Shown in pieces: positions 9,288-17,784 of a stretch of 42,404 bases of DNA. Every line of letters begins with the position of its first letter. Within the stretch, counting starts at the first letter, position 1. The DNA is from Clostridium sulfidigenes (GTDB lineage Bacteria > Bacillota > Clostridia > Clostridiales > Clostridiaceae): assembly GCF_000732635.1 (NCBI RefSeq), contig NZ_JPMD01000018.1, forward strand, positions 1 to 42,404, written 5' to 3'. Under the pieces are notes generated by a model. It was not told where the DNA came from. It was given only the letters and a program-made list of their open reading frames with translations, and searched no databases. A program made the position numbers and the translations under genes.

Positions 9288-9529
9288 AGATTCACCTTCT
9301 TAATTATATATTCTTCAAAGAATTTATCTACTTCATCTTCATTTACAGTATAAATGTTATCATCGACAGTAACACATACCGAATCAGTGCAATGACCAAG
9401 ACAAAATGAAGCTTTTAATTCTATTTTATCTGTTAAATTATTTAATTCTATTAAGCTCTTAATTCGGTTTATAACATTGTGAGAACCTCTTACATAACAA
9501 GCACTTCCAACACAAACTTTAACAATCAA
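9278..9529 (-). CDS. Thioredoxin-like [2Fe-2S] protein (NuoE/HydC-type)
   Basis: An 83-aa protein matching the [2Fe-2S] thioredoxin-like domain of NuoE and of small hydrogenase subunits. The four cysteine ligands are visible as CVGSAC (6-11) and CLGHC (43-47), the usual CX4C and CX3C arrangement. It probably passes electrons to or from the hydrogenase-like protein whose gene it overlaps. The start is TTG, 9 bases after an AAGGAGG site; no ATG is available nearby. First gene of the operon, with a strong promoter 42 bases upstream. No NADH-binding (NuoF-like) partner is encoded here, so the electron source is unclear. Confidence 0.9.
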   Translation of the reverse strand: MIVKVCVGSACYVRGSHNVINRIKSLIELNNLTDKIELKASFCLGHCTDSVCVTVDDNIYTVNEDEVDKFFEEYIIKKVNLCK

Positions 9530-9570
9530 AATAAAACCCCTCCTTAATCTGTATATATGTTATATAATAA

Positions 9571-9599
9571 ATTATAGAACTTTGGTAAAACACCGTCAA
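9571..9599 (-). promoter_or_regulatory. Promoter of the hydrogenase-sensor operon
   Basis: On the minus strand TTGACG, a 17-base spacer, TATAAT. Confidence 0.75.
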
Positions 9600-9617
9600 T
9601 CACATGTTGTTATACAT

Positions 9618-9646
9618 TTGACAATGTTACAAAAGTAATGTAAATA
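9618..9646 (+). promoter_or_regulatory. Promoter of the phosphodiesterase gene
   Basis: TTGACA, a 17-base spacer, TAAATA, 34 bases before the start codon. The -10 match is moderate. Confidence 0.5.
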
Positions 9647-9679
9647 ATAAGTATAAAATTTATTATGGGAGGATATAAA

Positions 9680-10225
9680 ATGAGATTAGTAGTTATTTCT
9701 GATATTCATGGTTCTTCAAAATACACAAAAAAAGCTATAGAAGTATTTAATAGAGAACAGGGTGATTATTTATTAATTCTTGGAGATATACTTTATCACG
9801 GGCCAAGAAATCCATTGCCGGAAGAGTATGATCCTAAAGAGGTAGCAAAGATACTAAATGAATATAGGTATAAGATAATTGCAGTACGTGGAAATTGTGA
9901 TTCTGAAGTTGATCAAATGTTATTGGATTTTCCATGCATGGGAGATTATTCTGTAGTTTTATATGATAACAAAAGATTTTTTTTAACTCATGGACACATA
10001 TATAATGAGAATAATATGCCTAATATATCTACAGAAGATATAATGCTACATGGTCATACACATGTATTAGGTATTAATAAAAAAGATGGTATTTCTATAA
10101 TTAATCCAGGTTCTATTTCTTATCCAAAGGAAAATAATCCTCATAGCTATGGAGTTGTAGATGGAGATGTATTCTATATAAAAACATTAGAGGGAACTAT
10201 AATTCAAGAAATAGTATTGAACTAA
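9680..10225 (+). CDS. yfcE: YfcE/MJ0936-type metallophosphodiesterase
   Basis: A small (181 aa) calcineurin-like phosphoesterase. Metal-site motifs occur in order: SDIHG near the N-terminus, LGDILYHG, RGNCD, LTHGH and HGHTH. Length and motif spacing match the YfcE/YmdB-like phosphodiesterase family, which hydrolyses simple phosphodiesters in vitro; the cellular substrate is not known from sequence. An ATG 15 bases upstream (9665) would swallow the GGGAGGA ribosome site, so the ATG at 9680 is chosen. Monocistronic, with its own promoter and a bidirectional terminator. Confidence 0.9.
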   Translation: MRLVVISDIHGSSKYTKKAIEVFNREQGDYLLILGDILYHGPRNPLPEEYDPKEVAKILNEYRYKIIAVRGNCDSEVDQMLLDFPCMGDYSVVLYDNKRFFLTHGHIYNENNMPNISTEDIMLHGHTHVLGINKKDGISIINPGSISYPKENNPHSYGVVDGDVFYIKTLEGTIIQEIVLN

Positions 10226-10240
10226 ATAATGTTATATATT

Positions 10241-10270
10241 AAAAAGTAGAGGGTATTTCCTCTACTTTTT
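10241..10270. terminator. Bidirectional terminator
   Basis: AAAAAGTAGAGG and its complement around GTATT, with T-runs on both sides. It overlaps the stop codon of the convergent small gene. Confidence 0.85.
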
Positions 10271-10444
10271 AATTATTTTATCAATTATATTAGATTCAAT
10301 TAATTCACTTTTACTAAATCCGTTTCTAAAGTATCTCACTTGTTTATACTTAACTCCACCCATTTCAAAATCAAGGATATCAATTCTATCTCCCTTAAAA
10401 ACTTCAGCTTCTTTCTTGCCTTTTAGAAATATATGAATTTCCAT
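10262..10444 (-). CDS. Small protein of unknown function (60 aa)
   Basis: I do not recognise the family. The gene looks real: an AAGGAGG site 6 bases before the ATG, normal codon use, and a bidirectional terminator at its end. The protein is basic and soluble, without a membrane segment. It begins with a beta-rich stretch (MEIHIFLKGKKEAEVFKGD) and contains GGVKYKQVRYFRNGFSKSE. This suggests a small beta-barrel or nucleic-acid-contacting protein, but that is only an impression. It stands alone between the phosphodiesterase gene and glyA. Confidence 0.7.
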   Translation of the reverse strand: MEIHIFLKGKKEAEVFKGDRIDILDFEMGGVKYKQVRYFRNGFSKSELIESNIIDKIIKK

Positions 10445-10662
10445 ATCATTCCTCCTTATAGTTATTAATTAAATAGATTATATAACAACATAGATGATTT
10501 ATTCAATAATATAGCTAAAGGAATTATTAAATTAAGTTAAATAGTATTTTAAAAAGTTAAATATATAGAAACTATTTAAGGGTGTTTTTGTACACATAAA
10601 GTCACATAATTAAAAAATTTCAAGAATAATTAAAAAATTGAGTAGGTTAACATGAAAATAAA

Positions 10663-10671
10663 TGTTATAAT
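10663..10671 (+). promoter_or_regulatory. Extended -10 promoter of glyA
   Basis: TGTTATAAT is a perfect extended -10 element. No good -35 lies 17 bases upstream, which is common for such promoters. It would start the transcript near 10678, about 145 bases before glyA. Confidence 0.55.
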
Positions 10672-10677
10672 AATATG

Positions 10678-10812
10678 TAAAGGTTCTGGTGGTTATATTG
10701 TTGCTATCTGTGCTGCAAAACTAAGTACTAAAGCTTTACTAACGCAAAAGAAAAAACTTGTTAAAAAGCTATTCACATGGTTCCACCAAAAACAACTAAT
10801 TTTAATTGCAGG
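10678..10812 (+). ncRNA. Structured glyA leader, candidate regulatory RNA
   Basis: Three helices can be drawn. P1 is TGGTGG (10687-10692) with CCACCA (10783-10788). Inside it are TTGC/GCAA (10701-10718) and AGCTTT/AAAGCT (10732-10770), so a three-way junction is possible. TGGT-TCC-ACCA (10778-10788) is a rival hairpin that would break P1, just upstream of the GGAGGAG ribosome site. I do not recognise any known riboswitch class here. The frame is open through this stretch and joined to glyA, but SHMT proteins do not carry such an extension. Confidence 0.35.
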
Positions 10813-10822
10813 AGGAGTATGT

Positions 10823-12055
10823 ATGAACTTAGAACATGTTAAAAACATTGATACGGAAATTTATGAAGCAATTTGTCTTGAGACTGCTAGACAGGAAAGT
10901 AAAATCGAACTTATCGCTTCAGAAAACTTTACAAGTGAGGCCGTGAGAGAGGCTATGGGGTCCACTCTTACAAATAAATATGCAGAAGGATATCCAGGAA
11001 AAAGATATTATGGTGGTTGCGAATGTGTAGACGTTGCTGAAAACATTGCTAGAGATAGAATGTGTAAACTATTTGGCGCAGACCATGCCAATGTTCAACC
11101 TCACTCAGGTTCTCAAGCTAATATGGCAGTTTATATGAGTGTATTAGAACCAGGAGATAAAGTATTAGGAATGAATTTATCTGATGGTGGACACTTAACC
11201 CATGGAAGTCCAGTTAACTTTTCAGGAAAGTTATATAAATTTATATCTTATGGAGTAGGTGAAAATGGATTTATAGATTATGATGCATTAAGAACTGTAG
11301 CTTTAGAGGAAAAACCTAAAATGATAGTTGCGGGGGCTAGTGCTTACCCAAGAATAATAGAATTTGATAAAATAAGATCAATATGTGATGAGATAGGTGC
11401 ATATATGATGGTAGATATGGCTCATATAGCTGGACTTATTGCCGCAGGTGTACATCCTAGCCCAGCTCCATATGCAGACTTTATTACAACAACAACTCAT
11501 AAAACTTTAAGAGGACCAAGGGGTGGGGCAATACTTTGTAAAGAAAAGTATGCAAAACTAGTAGATAAAACTATATTCCCTGGAATACAGGGTGGTCCAT
11601 TAATGCATACTATTGCAGCTAAAGCTATCTGCTTTAAAGAAGCTCTAGACCCATCTTTCAAAGAGTATCAGCAAAAAGTTTTAGAAAATGCTAAAGCTCT
11701 TGCAAGTGCATTAAAAGAAAGAGGATTTAAATTAGTGTCTGATGGTACCGATAATCATTTAATTCTTGTGGATTTAAGAAATAAAGATATTACAGGAAAA
11801 GCAGCGGAGCATCTATTAGACGAAGTTGGAATCACTGTAAATAAAAATACAATACCTTTTGAATCCCAAAGCCCATTTGTAACTAGTGGTATTAGAATAG
11901 GTACTCCTGCTACTACTACTAGAGGTTTTGGAAAAGAAGAAATGATTGAAATTGCTGATATAATGAATTGGGCAATTGATAATAGGGATGCTGATTTATC
12001 ACCTGCTAAGGAAAGAGTTAAAGCTCTTTGCAATAAAATTCCATTATATAAGTAA
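10823..12055 (+). CDS. glyA: Serine hydroxymethyltransferase
   Basis: PLP enzyme that interconverts serine plus tetrahydrofolate and glycine plus 5,10-methylene-tetrahydrofolate, the main source of one-carbon units. The protein has 410 residues, normal for bacteria. Hallmarks: [11 protein letters not shown] (28-38), [15 protein letters not shown] (51-65), HSGSQAN (94-100), VDMAHIAGL (197-205) and [14 protein letters not shown], where Lys227 is the PLP lysine. The frame is open from an ATG at 10652, but the GGAGGAG site at 10811-10817 and the family N-terminus place the start at 10823. Single gene with a long leader that may be regulatory, and a strong terminator. Confidence 0.97.
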   Translation: MNLEHVKNIDTEIYEAICLETARQESKIELIASENFTSEAVREAMGSTLTNKYAEGYPGKRYYGGCECVDVAENIARDRMCKLFGADHANVQPHSGSQANMAVYMSVLEPGDKVLGMNLSDGGHLTHGSPVNFSGKLYKFISYGVGENGFIDYDALRTVALEEKPKMIVAGASAYPRIIEFDKIRSICDEIGAYMMVDMAHIAGLIAAGVHPSPAPYADFITTTTHKTLRGPRGGAILCKEKYAKLVDKTIFPGIQGGPLMHTIAAKAICFKEALDPSFKEYQQKVLENAKALASALKERGFKLVSDGTDNHLILVDLRNKDITGKAAEHLLDEVGITVNKNTIPFESQSPFVTSGIRIGTPATTTRGFGKEEMIEIADIMNWAIDNRDADLSPAKERVKALCNKIPLYK

Positions 12056-12071
12056 AATATTTGTCATAACT

Positions 12072-12112
12072 AAGGACCTAGCATTTTTGCTGCTAGGTCT
12101 TTACATTTTTTA
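12072..12112 (+). terminator. glyA terminator
   Basis: GACCTAGCA pairs with TGCTAGGTC, with A/T flanks and a T-rich tail, 17 bases past the glyA stop. Confidence 0.8.
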
Positions 12113-12152
12113 TAGAATATAAAAGTGAATGCAAAGTAAAATTTACATTATA

Positions 12153-12181
12153 TTGACTTATGTGTTTAAACCTCTTATAAT
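12153..12181 (+). promoter_or_regulatory. Promoter of the corrinoid/tetrapyrrole operon
   Basis: TTGACT, a 17-base spacer and a consensus TATAAT. The transcript would start near 12188, just before the riboswitch. Confidence 0.8.
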
Positions 12182-12197
12182 TATGGGTGAAAATTAA

Positions 12198-12356
12198 ATA
12201 GTATTTTAGGTGCTTTTTAAAAGTGAAAAGGGAATATGGTTAAAATCCATAGCAGCCCCCGCTACTGTAAATGATGACGACCCTCAAATACCACTCTTAA
12301 TAGGGGAAGGTGAGGTTAGAGTGATTCATAAGCCAGGAGACCTGCCTAAATATAAG
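12198..12356 (+). ncRNA. Cobalamin (B12) riboswitch
   Basis: Conserved aptamer blocks are seen in order: AGCAGCCCCCGCTACTGTAA in the core and the B12 box AAGCCAGGAGACCTGCC at 12330-12345. The closing P1 helix is GTATTTTAGG (12201-12210) with CCTAAATATA. The class binds adenosylcobalamin or a related corrinoid and normally switches expression off. It sits between a strong promoter and cbiP, and a terminator follows at 12492, so control is probably by premature termination. Confidence 0.95.
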
Positions 12357-12422
12357 CTTTCGGAGGGAAATGAGCTATTTTAGTGACTAAGTTAATATGT
12401 ATAAGTAAAATTAAAGATTTTG

Positions 12423-12470
12423 GTAAGTTTATCTTACTTAGATTTAAACTTATATTTTTTATTTTACTAA
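12423..12470 (+). promoter_or_regulatory. Possible switching hairpin in the riboswitch expression platform
   Basis: TAAGTTTA and TAAACTTA form an 8-bp A/T stem followed by TATATTTTTTATTTT. It could be an anti-terminator partner or a weak upstream terminator. ACTTAGAT and the later ACTAAGATGG offer competing pairings. Confidence 0.35.
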
Positions 12471-12491
12471 GATGGAAATTTTAATTATTTG

Positions 12492-12525
12492 GCAAGGGAG
12501 CTTTTCTTCCTTGCTTTTTTATTTT
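12492..12525 (+). terminator. Riboswitch-controlled terminator ahead of cbiP
   Basis: GCAAGGGAG pairs with CTTCCTTGC (one G-U) around a 5-base loop, then TTTTTTATTTTATTT. It lies between the aptamer and the cbiP ribosome site. Confidence 0.8.
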
Positions 12526-12551
12526 ATTTAAATAGAAAGAAGGTATTGTAA

Positions 12552-14048
12552 ATGGCTAAAATAATGATTCAAGGTACAGCTTCTTCTGTAGGAAAAAGTA
12601 TACTAGTTACTGCATTATGTAGAATATTTAAACAAGATGGGTATTCGGTATGTCCATATAAGTCACAAAATATGTCTCTTAATTCATATATAACTTTGGA
12701 TGGAAAAGAGATGGGGCGTGCTCAAGTTTTGCAAGCTTACGCTGCGGGACTTGAACCAGAGGTATATATGAATCCTATTCTACTAAAACCTACTACAGAT
12801 AAAAATTGTCAAATTATTTTTAATGGAGAAGTTTATGGTTATTCCAATGCAAAGGAATACCACAATTTAAAAGTTAAATTTAAGGATGATTTAAAGTCTG
12901 CTTTTGAAAAATTAGAAAATCAATTTGATATTATTGTTATGGAAGGGGCAGGAAGTCCAGCAGAAATAAACTTAAGAGACAACGATATTGTTAACATGGG
13001 GATGGCTGAACTAATAGATGCACCTGTTTTACTTGTAGGTGATATCGATAAGGGAGGCGTATTTGCTTCTTTACTAGGTACTATTATGCTCCTTAGTGAT
13101 AGTGAGAAGGATAGAGTTAAGGGAACTATTATAAATAAGTTTAGAGGAGATATATCCTTACTTAAACCTGGAGTAGATAGTTTAGAGGAGTTAACTCATA
13201 GGGATTGCTTAGGGGTTGTTCCATATTTTAAATTAGACTTAGAGGATGAAGATGGAGCTGTTGACCTTAATAAAAATATCACAGATAAAATTGATATAGC
13301 CATTATAAGGTTACCGCATATATCAAACTTTACTGATTTTGATGCGTTATCTATAGAACCAGATGTTTCTGTAAGATATGTGGAAGCTGTAACTGAATTT
13401 AAAACTCCTGATTTAGTTATAATTCCTGGAACTAAAAATACCCTAGGGGATTTAGAATATTTAAAAAAATCAGGTTTATATAACAAAATTAGAGAATATG
13501 AAGTTAATGGGAAAATCATAGGTATTTGTGGAGGATATCAAATGCTGGGGAAGGTATTAGAGGATCCTTATGGAGTTGAAACTACACTAGAGTCTATGGA
13601 AGGATTAGATATTTTACCTATAAAAACAGTTTTTGAAGAGAAAAAGATTACAACTAGAGTTAATGGTATCATAGCAAAGGATTTAATAAACAATGATACA
13701 CCTTTAAGTATTTATGGATATGAAATACACATGGGAAAAACTACGCTTTTAGATGAAGGTAAAAGCCTTATTAACATAAATAAGAGCAATAATGAAGAAG
13801 CTAATCATTTAGATGGAGTAGTAAATAATAAAGGAAATGTTATGGGAACGTATATTCATGGTGTTTTTGATGGGGTTGAGTTTAGACAACACATTATTAA
13901 TGAATTAAGAAGAGACAAGGGAATTGAAGAGAAGGTTTCTATGGCTTATGAGCACTTAAGAGAAAAGGAATTAGATAAACTAGCTGACCTTGTAAGAGCC
14001 TCTATAGATATGAATAAAATATATAAAATAATGGGCTTAAATAGATAG
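12552..14048 (+). CDS. cbiP: Cobyric acid synthase (glutamine-dependent)
   Basis: Amidates four side chains of adenosyl-cobyrinate a,c-diamide using ATP and glutamine, giving adenosylcobyrate. The 498-aa protein has the two expected halves: an N-terminal dethiobiotin-synthetase-like ATPase with a modified P-loop GTASSVGKS (8-16), and a C-terminal class I amidotransferase with nucleophile Cys326 in [10 protein letters not shown] and His436 in TYIHGVFD. Other CobQ signatures are [13 protein letters not shown] (34-46) and [12 protein letters not shown] (130-141). First gene of the riboswitch operon. Its stop codon shares a base with a GTG just upstream of cbiB, showing tight coupling. Confidence 0.97.
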   Translation: MAKIMIQGTASSVGKSILVTALCRIFKQDGYSVCPYKSQNMSLNSYITLDGKEMGRAQVLQAYAAGLEPEVYMNPILLKPTTDKNCQIIFNGEVYGYSNAKEYHNLKVKFKDDLKSAFEKLENQFDIIVMEGAGSPAEINLRDNDIVNMGMAELIDAPVLLVGDIDKGGVFASLLGTIMLLSDSEKDRVKGTIINKFRGDISLLKPGVDSLEELTHRDCLGVVPYFKLDLEDEDGAVDLNKNITDKIDIAIIRLPHISNFTDFDALSIEPDVSVRYVEAVTEFKTPDLVIIPGTKNTLGDLEYLKKSGLYNKIREYEVNGKIIGICGGYQMLGKVLEDPYGVETTLESMEGLDILPIKTVFEEKKITTRVNGIIAKDLINNDTPLSIYGYEIHMGKTTLLDEGKSLININKSNNEEANHLDGVVNNKGNVMGTYIHGVFDGVEFRQHIINELRRDKGIEEKVSMAYEHLREKELDKLADLVRASIDMNKIYKIMGLNR

Positions 14049-14062
14049 TGGGAGAAGTTATC

Positions 14063-15028
14063 ATGATTAATTTTCATATATCCTTAAATATACTTTGTGT
14101 ATCTTTAGCAGTTATTTTAGACTTTATTTTAGGTGATCCTAATTGGCTACCACATCCGATTATATATATAGGAAAACTTATTGGAGCTATAGAAAAGTGG
14201 CTAAGAAAACATTTCCCTAATAATATTAAATTGAAGTGGGCTTCTTTATTTATGGTGTTTATGGTTTGTATAATTACATACACTATTCCATATTTATTAC
14301 TTAAGCTATCTATAATAAATAATATTGTTTTTATAGTAGTTAATACTTTAATAATATGGACAACGCTTGCTGCTAAGAGTCTTCATACAGCCGGAATTCA
14401 GGTCTATAATGCTCTTGTTCAGGATGATATAAAAGAAGCTAGAGTTAAGCTTTCATATATTGTAGGTCGAGATACAACTTCTTTAAGTAAGGATGAAATA
14501 ATTCGAGGTGATGTAGAAACTATAGCGGAAAATACTTCCGATGGTATAATCGCACCTATAATTTATGCCATCATAGGAGGGGCGCCACTTGCTATGATGT
14601 ATAAAGGAATTAACACTATGGATTCTATGGTAGGGTACTTAAATGAAAAATATAAGAATATAGGTTTTTTCCCAGCAAATGTTGATGATATATTTAATTT
14701 TATTCCTGCTAGACTAACTGGAGTATTAATGTGTCTTACAGCATGGGTAGTTAAGGGAAGGATAATTGAATCCGTTAAGATTATGATTAGAGACAGAAAG
14801 AATCATAAAAGTCCTAATTGTGCCTATCCTGAGGGAGCTACTGCTGGAGCCTTATCTATTCAATTAGGTGGTGCTAATACCTACTTTGGAGAAATAGTAG
14901 AAAAACCAACTATTGGAGATGCTACAGAAGCTTTAGGTCATCAACACATTAAGAAATCTATAATACTAATGTATAGTAGTGAAATTTTACTAATAATATT
15001 AAGTTTAGCATCTGTAATTATACTTTAG
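14063..15028 (+). CDS. cbiB: Adenosylcobinamide-phosphate synthase
   Basis: Membrane enzyme that attaches (R)-1-amino-2-propanol phosphate, the CobD product, to adenosylcobyric acid. The 321-aa protein has several hydrophobic helices, notably near the N-terminus, around residues 60-105 and at the extreme C-terminus. Family signatures: GDPNWLPHPI, YIVGRDTTSLSKDEI, AENTSDGIIAPI and GFFPANVDDIFNFIPARL. The frame starts at GTG 14048, but the ATG at 14063 has the GGAGAA site 6-7 bases upstream. It precedes cobD, whose product supplies its substrate. Confidence 0.95.
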   Translation: MINFHISLNILCVSLAVILDFILGDPNWLPHPIIYIGKLIGAIEKWLRKHFPNNIKLKWASLFMVFMVCIITYTIPYLLLKLSIINNIVFIVVNTLIIWTTLAAKSLHTAGIQVYNALVQDDIKEARVKLSYIVGRDTTSLSKDEIIRGDVETIAENTSDGIIAPIIYAIIGGAPLAMMYKGINTMDSMVGYLNEKYKNIGFFPANVDDIFNFIPARLTGVLMCLTAWVVKGRIIESVKIMIRDRKNHKSPNCAYPEGATAGALSIQLGGANTYFGEIVEKPTIGDATEALGHQHIKKSIILMYSSEILLIILSLASVIIL

Positions 15029-15087
15029 TTAAAGGTGAGTGTTTTTATATACTTGCACATATTAAGATGAAAGGTGGTATATATATT

Positions 15088-16191
15088 TTGAAACATGGAG
15101 GAGATATATATACTGAAGGTACTTTAATTGGAAGAAAACTTTTAGACTTTAGCTCAAATGTAAATCCTATATCCATATCTAAGGATTTCAAGGAAAATAT
15201 AGGAGAAGCTTTAGAAAAGGTACCTCTGTATCCAGATATAAAATATAGAGAATTAAAAAATAACATATTAAATTATTTATTTAAAAGTAATGAGTATTTT
15301 AATGGAAATGCCTATGGTAAAGAGCATTTTAATAGCATAGGTATCGAAAATATTATAGTAGGAAATGGAGCAGCTGAAATTTTAGATTTAGTTATAAGCT
15401 ACTTGAATTCTATAACCATAGTTGTTCCTTCCTTTGTAGAATACGAAGATTTTAGTAAAAAACATAAATTGAATATCAATTATTCTTTTTTAAATGAGTT
15501 TATGGAATATGATTATGAAGATATTTTCACACAGATACAAAATACTGAGGGGTTAATAATGGCTAATCCCAATAATCCAAATGGTTGTATTATTGATCAT
15601 TGTAAATTTAAAAACATATTAGATTATTGTGAAGCTCATAATAAATTAGTGATTATTGATGAAGCCTTTATAGAGTTTGTATTAGATAATAATAAGAGTA
15701 TAATTAACTATATACATAATTATAGTTGTATTGTAATTGTTAGAGCTATAACAAAATTTTTCTCCATGGCAGGAGTTCGTTTGGGCTATGCTATAAGTAG
15801 AAATAATAAATTACTAGATTTCATTATTAGTAATCAAAATCCTTGGACAGTGAATTGTTTTGCAGAAGTTGCTGCTAAGTATGCATTATTTGATGAAAAG
15901 TTTATAGATGAAAGTAAAAACTGGTTGATATCCGAAAGAACATTTATGAAAAAATCTTTGAATCATATAAAGATTATACAAAAGGTGTATGAAAGCAAGG
16001 CTAATTATTTTCTTTGTAAGATAAAAGGAATTACAAGCTCAGAACTTTTAAAACAGCTTATGGAAAAGGGTATTTTAATTAGAAATTGTAATAACTATAC
16101 TGGTCTTAATGATAGTTTTGTAAGGATAGCTATAAAAACTAGAGATATGAATGAAACTATTATAAAAGCTTTAAGTGAAATTAGTAGCTAA
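15088..16191 (+). CDS. cobD: L-threonine-O-3-phosphate decarboxylase
   Basis: PLP aminotransferase-fold enzyme that makes the aminopropanol phosphate linker of cobalamin. Length is 367 residues. Start: an ATG lies 21 bases upstream (15067), but the AAAGGTGG ribosome site falls after it, and homologs begin at the HGGDIY motif, so TTG 15088 is preferred. Landmarks: HGGDIYTEG at the N-terminus, LDFSSNVNP, GNGAAEILDL, MANPNNPNG, IIDEAFIEF, and TKFFSMAGVRLGY with the PLP lysine. A short extra region relative to HisC-like enzymes is normal for CobD. It fits directly with the upstream cbiB. Confidence 0.93.
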   Translation: MKHGGDIYTEGTLIGRKLLDFSSNVNPISISKDFKENIGEALEKVPLYPDIKYRELKNNILNYLFKSNEYFNGNAYGKEHFNSIGIENIIVGNGAAEILDLVISYLNSITIVVPSFVEYEDFSKKHKLNINYSFLNEFMEYDYEDIFTQIQNTEGLIMANPNNPNGCIIDHCKFKNILDYCEAHNKLVIIDEAFIEFVLDNNKSIINYIHNYSCIVIVRAITKFFSMAGVRLGYAISRNNKLLDFIISNQNPWTVNCFAEVAAKYALFDEKFIDESKNWLISERTFMKKSLNHIKIIQKVYESKANYFLCKIKGITSSELLKQLMEKGILIRNCNNYTGLNDSFVRIAIKTRDMNETIIKALSEISS

Positions 16192-16221
16192 ATAAATATT
16201 AAAATAAAGGATAGGGTTCTC

Positions 16222-16860
16222 ATGGATAGTTTTAATGATTCCGTATTTATTTCATTGAATGGTATGAATACTAAAGTTTTAATATTAGGAGGAGGAAAAA
16301 GTGCTTTAATAAAAGCTAAAACTCTTTTAAATAGTAGGTTTGTGGTTCATTGCATCTCGGAACAGTTTACAGATGAATTTAAATTGTTAGATGGTGCTTA
16401 TGATAATTTGAAACTTCTGGATATAACTTTTACTAATGAGTTATTGGAGGATTATCATTTAATTATAATTTGCACAAATGATTCTAAATTCAACGAAAAT
16501 ATTAGGAATATATGCAACAGTAAAAATAAAATTTTTATTGATACTACCTTTCCGGAGAATTCTAAAGCTGTTCTTTGTGCTACAGGAAGAAGTGAAAATA
16601 TTGCTTTGGGGCTTCGAATTAAAGGAAAAAATCCTAAAGCATCGGTATTTTTATGCAATAAGGCAAAGGAGTATCTTCAGAGCTTTGACAATTATATAGA
16701 ATTTATAACTCATATTAGAAATAATGTAACAACTTTAAATAATAAAAGTGAAATTCTAAATTTTATATGTTCTGAAGATTTTCTTTTCTTCTTTAACCAT
16801 GGATACCATATTGAGATTTTGCAATTATTTTATTCAGATTTAATAAATGAATGGGTATAG
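16222..16860 (+). CDS. Precorrin-2 dehydrogenase-like (siroheme synthase N-terminal type)
   Basis: A 212-aa protein resembling the N-terminal NAD-dependent domain of CysG/Met8, which oxidises precorrin-2 to sirohydrochlorin. Visible: a Rossmann GGGKSALIKAKTLL motif (26-39), a cofactor-binding IIICTNDSKFN, and a substrate-side NIALGLRIKGKNPKAS stretch where CysG has TDGKSP-like sequence. The C-terminal part (about 150-212) is divergent, so ferrochelatase activity cannot be judged. In clostridia a gene of this type commonly stands before hemC. It is not fused to the methyltransferase, which here is joined to HemD instead. The stop codon overlaps the open frame of hemC. It lies between cobD and hemC in the riboswitch operon. 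Confidence 0.82.
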   Translation: MDSFNDSVFISLNGMNTKVLILGGGKSALIKAKTLLNSRFVVHCISEQFTDEFKLLDGAYDNLKLLDITFTNELLEDYHLIIICTNDSKFNENIRNICNSKNKIFIDTTFPENSKAVLCATGRSENIALGLRIKGKNPKASVFLCNKAKEYLQSFDNYIEFITHIRNNVTTLNNKSEILNFICSEDFLFFFNHGYHIEILQLFYSDLINEWV

Positions 16861-16892
16861 ATTTAAATTATACAATGAATGGAGGAGTAGAA

Positions 16893-17765
16893 TTGAATTT
16901 AAAATTAGCTACACGAAAAAGTAAGCTTGCTCAAGTTCAAACTGATTATGTAATGGATTTGGTTGAAGAGCTACATAATATAAAATGTGAAAAGGTTCTT
17001 ACAGATACTTTAGGAGATAAAAGACTTGATGTAACGTTAGATAAAATAGGTGGAAAGGGAGTCTTTATAAAAGAGTTAGAAAAATTAATGATTGATGGAA
17101 AAGCACATGGAGGAGTCCATAGTATGAAGGATGTGCCATATGAGCTACCAGATGGTTTCTCTATTGCTGCTACGCCAATAAGGGAAGATGTAAGGGATGC
17201 CTTTGTTTCTATGAATGGTGTTTCATTTTTTAATTTACCTAAGGGGGCTAGAGTTGGTACTAGTAGTAAAAGAAGAAGTGAGCAAATTCTCCTTTTAAGA
17301 CCAGACATTGAAATAGTTCCTGTAAGAGGTAATGTTCAAACAAGAATTGACAAGATTGAAAATGAAAACTTAGACGGAATAGTATTAGCAGCTGCTGGAT
17401 TAAAGAGATTGGGATTAGAAGGAATTATTACCAATTATTTTGAAACAAATGAAATAATTCCTGCTATTGCACAAGGAGCTTTAGGTATAGAAATTCATGA
17501 GAGTTGTGAGTATGCAGATGAATTAAGGGCTCTAGATAATGAGGAAGTTAGAATTTGCGTAGAAGCTGAAAGAAGTTTTATGAGAGAGTTAAAAGGTGAT
17601 TGTCATTCTACTATTGGTGCATATGCTTCTATAGAAGATGATGTAATGACTATTATGGGTATATATGAAGTCAATGGTAATTTAGTAAAAGACACTATAA
17701 TAGGAAATAAAGAAGAATATTTAAACTTAGGAAAAAAATTATCACAAGTTATCTTAAATAAGTAG
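16893..17765 (+). CDS. hemC: Hydroxymethylbilane synthase (porphobilinogen deaminase)
   Basis: Polymerises four porphobilinogen units to hydroxymethylbilane. The frame opens at 16851, overlapping the previous gene, but the GGAGGAG site at 16881 points to TTG 16893, which gives the family N-terminus MNLKLATRKSKLAQVQT and 290 residues. Motifs: GDKRLDVTLDKIGGKGVF, VHSMKDVPYELP, VGTSSKRRSEQIL, VRGNVQTRIDKI and AIAQGALGIE. The cofactor-carrying cysteine is in KGDCHSTIGAYA. Fifth coding sequence of the operon. Confidence 0.96.
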   Translation: MNLKLATRKSKLAQVQTDYVMDLVEELHNIKCEKVLTDTLGDKRLDVTLDKIGGKGVFIKELEKLMIDGKAHGGVHSMKDVPYELPDGFSIAATPIREDVRDAFVSMNGVSFFNLPKGARVGTSSKRRSEQILLLRPDIEIVPVRGNVQTRIDKIENENLDGIVLAAAGLKRLGLEGIITNYFETNEIIPAIAQGALGIEIHESCEYADELRALDNEEVRICVEAERSFMRELKGDCHSTIGAYASIEDDVMTIMGIYEVNGNLVKDTIIGNKEEYLNLGKKLSQVILNK

Positions 17766-17784
17766 ATATTTAATAGGAGGATTT

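Noticed and set aside
10652..10822. 57-residue N-terminal extension of GlyA
   Set aside because: The extended -10 promoter lies inside it, the GGAGGAG site serves 10823, and SHMT proteins start at the conserved N-terminus.
16455..16699. Frames on both strands inside the precorrin-2 dehydrogenase-like gene
   Set aside because: No ribosome sites, hydrophobic low-complexity translations typical of A+T-rich shadow frames, and the main frame has family motifs.
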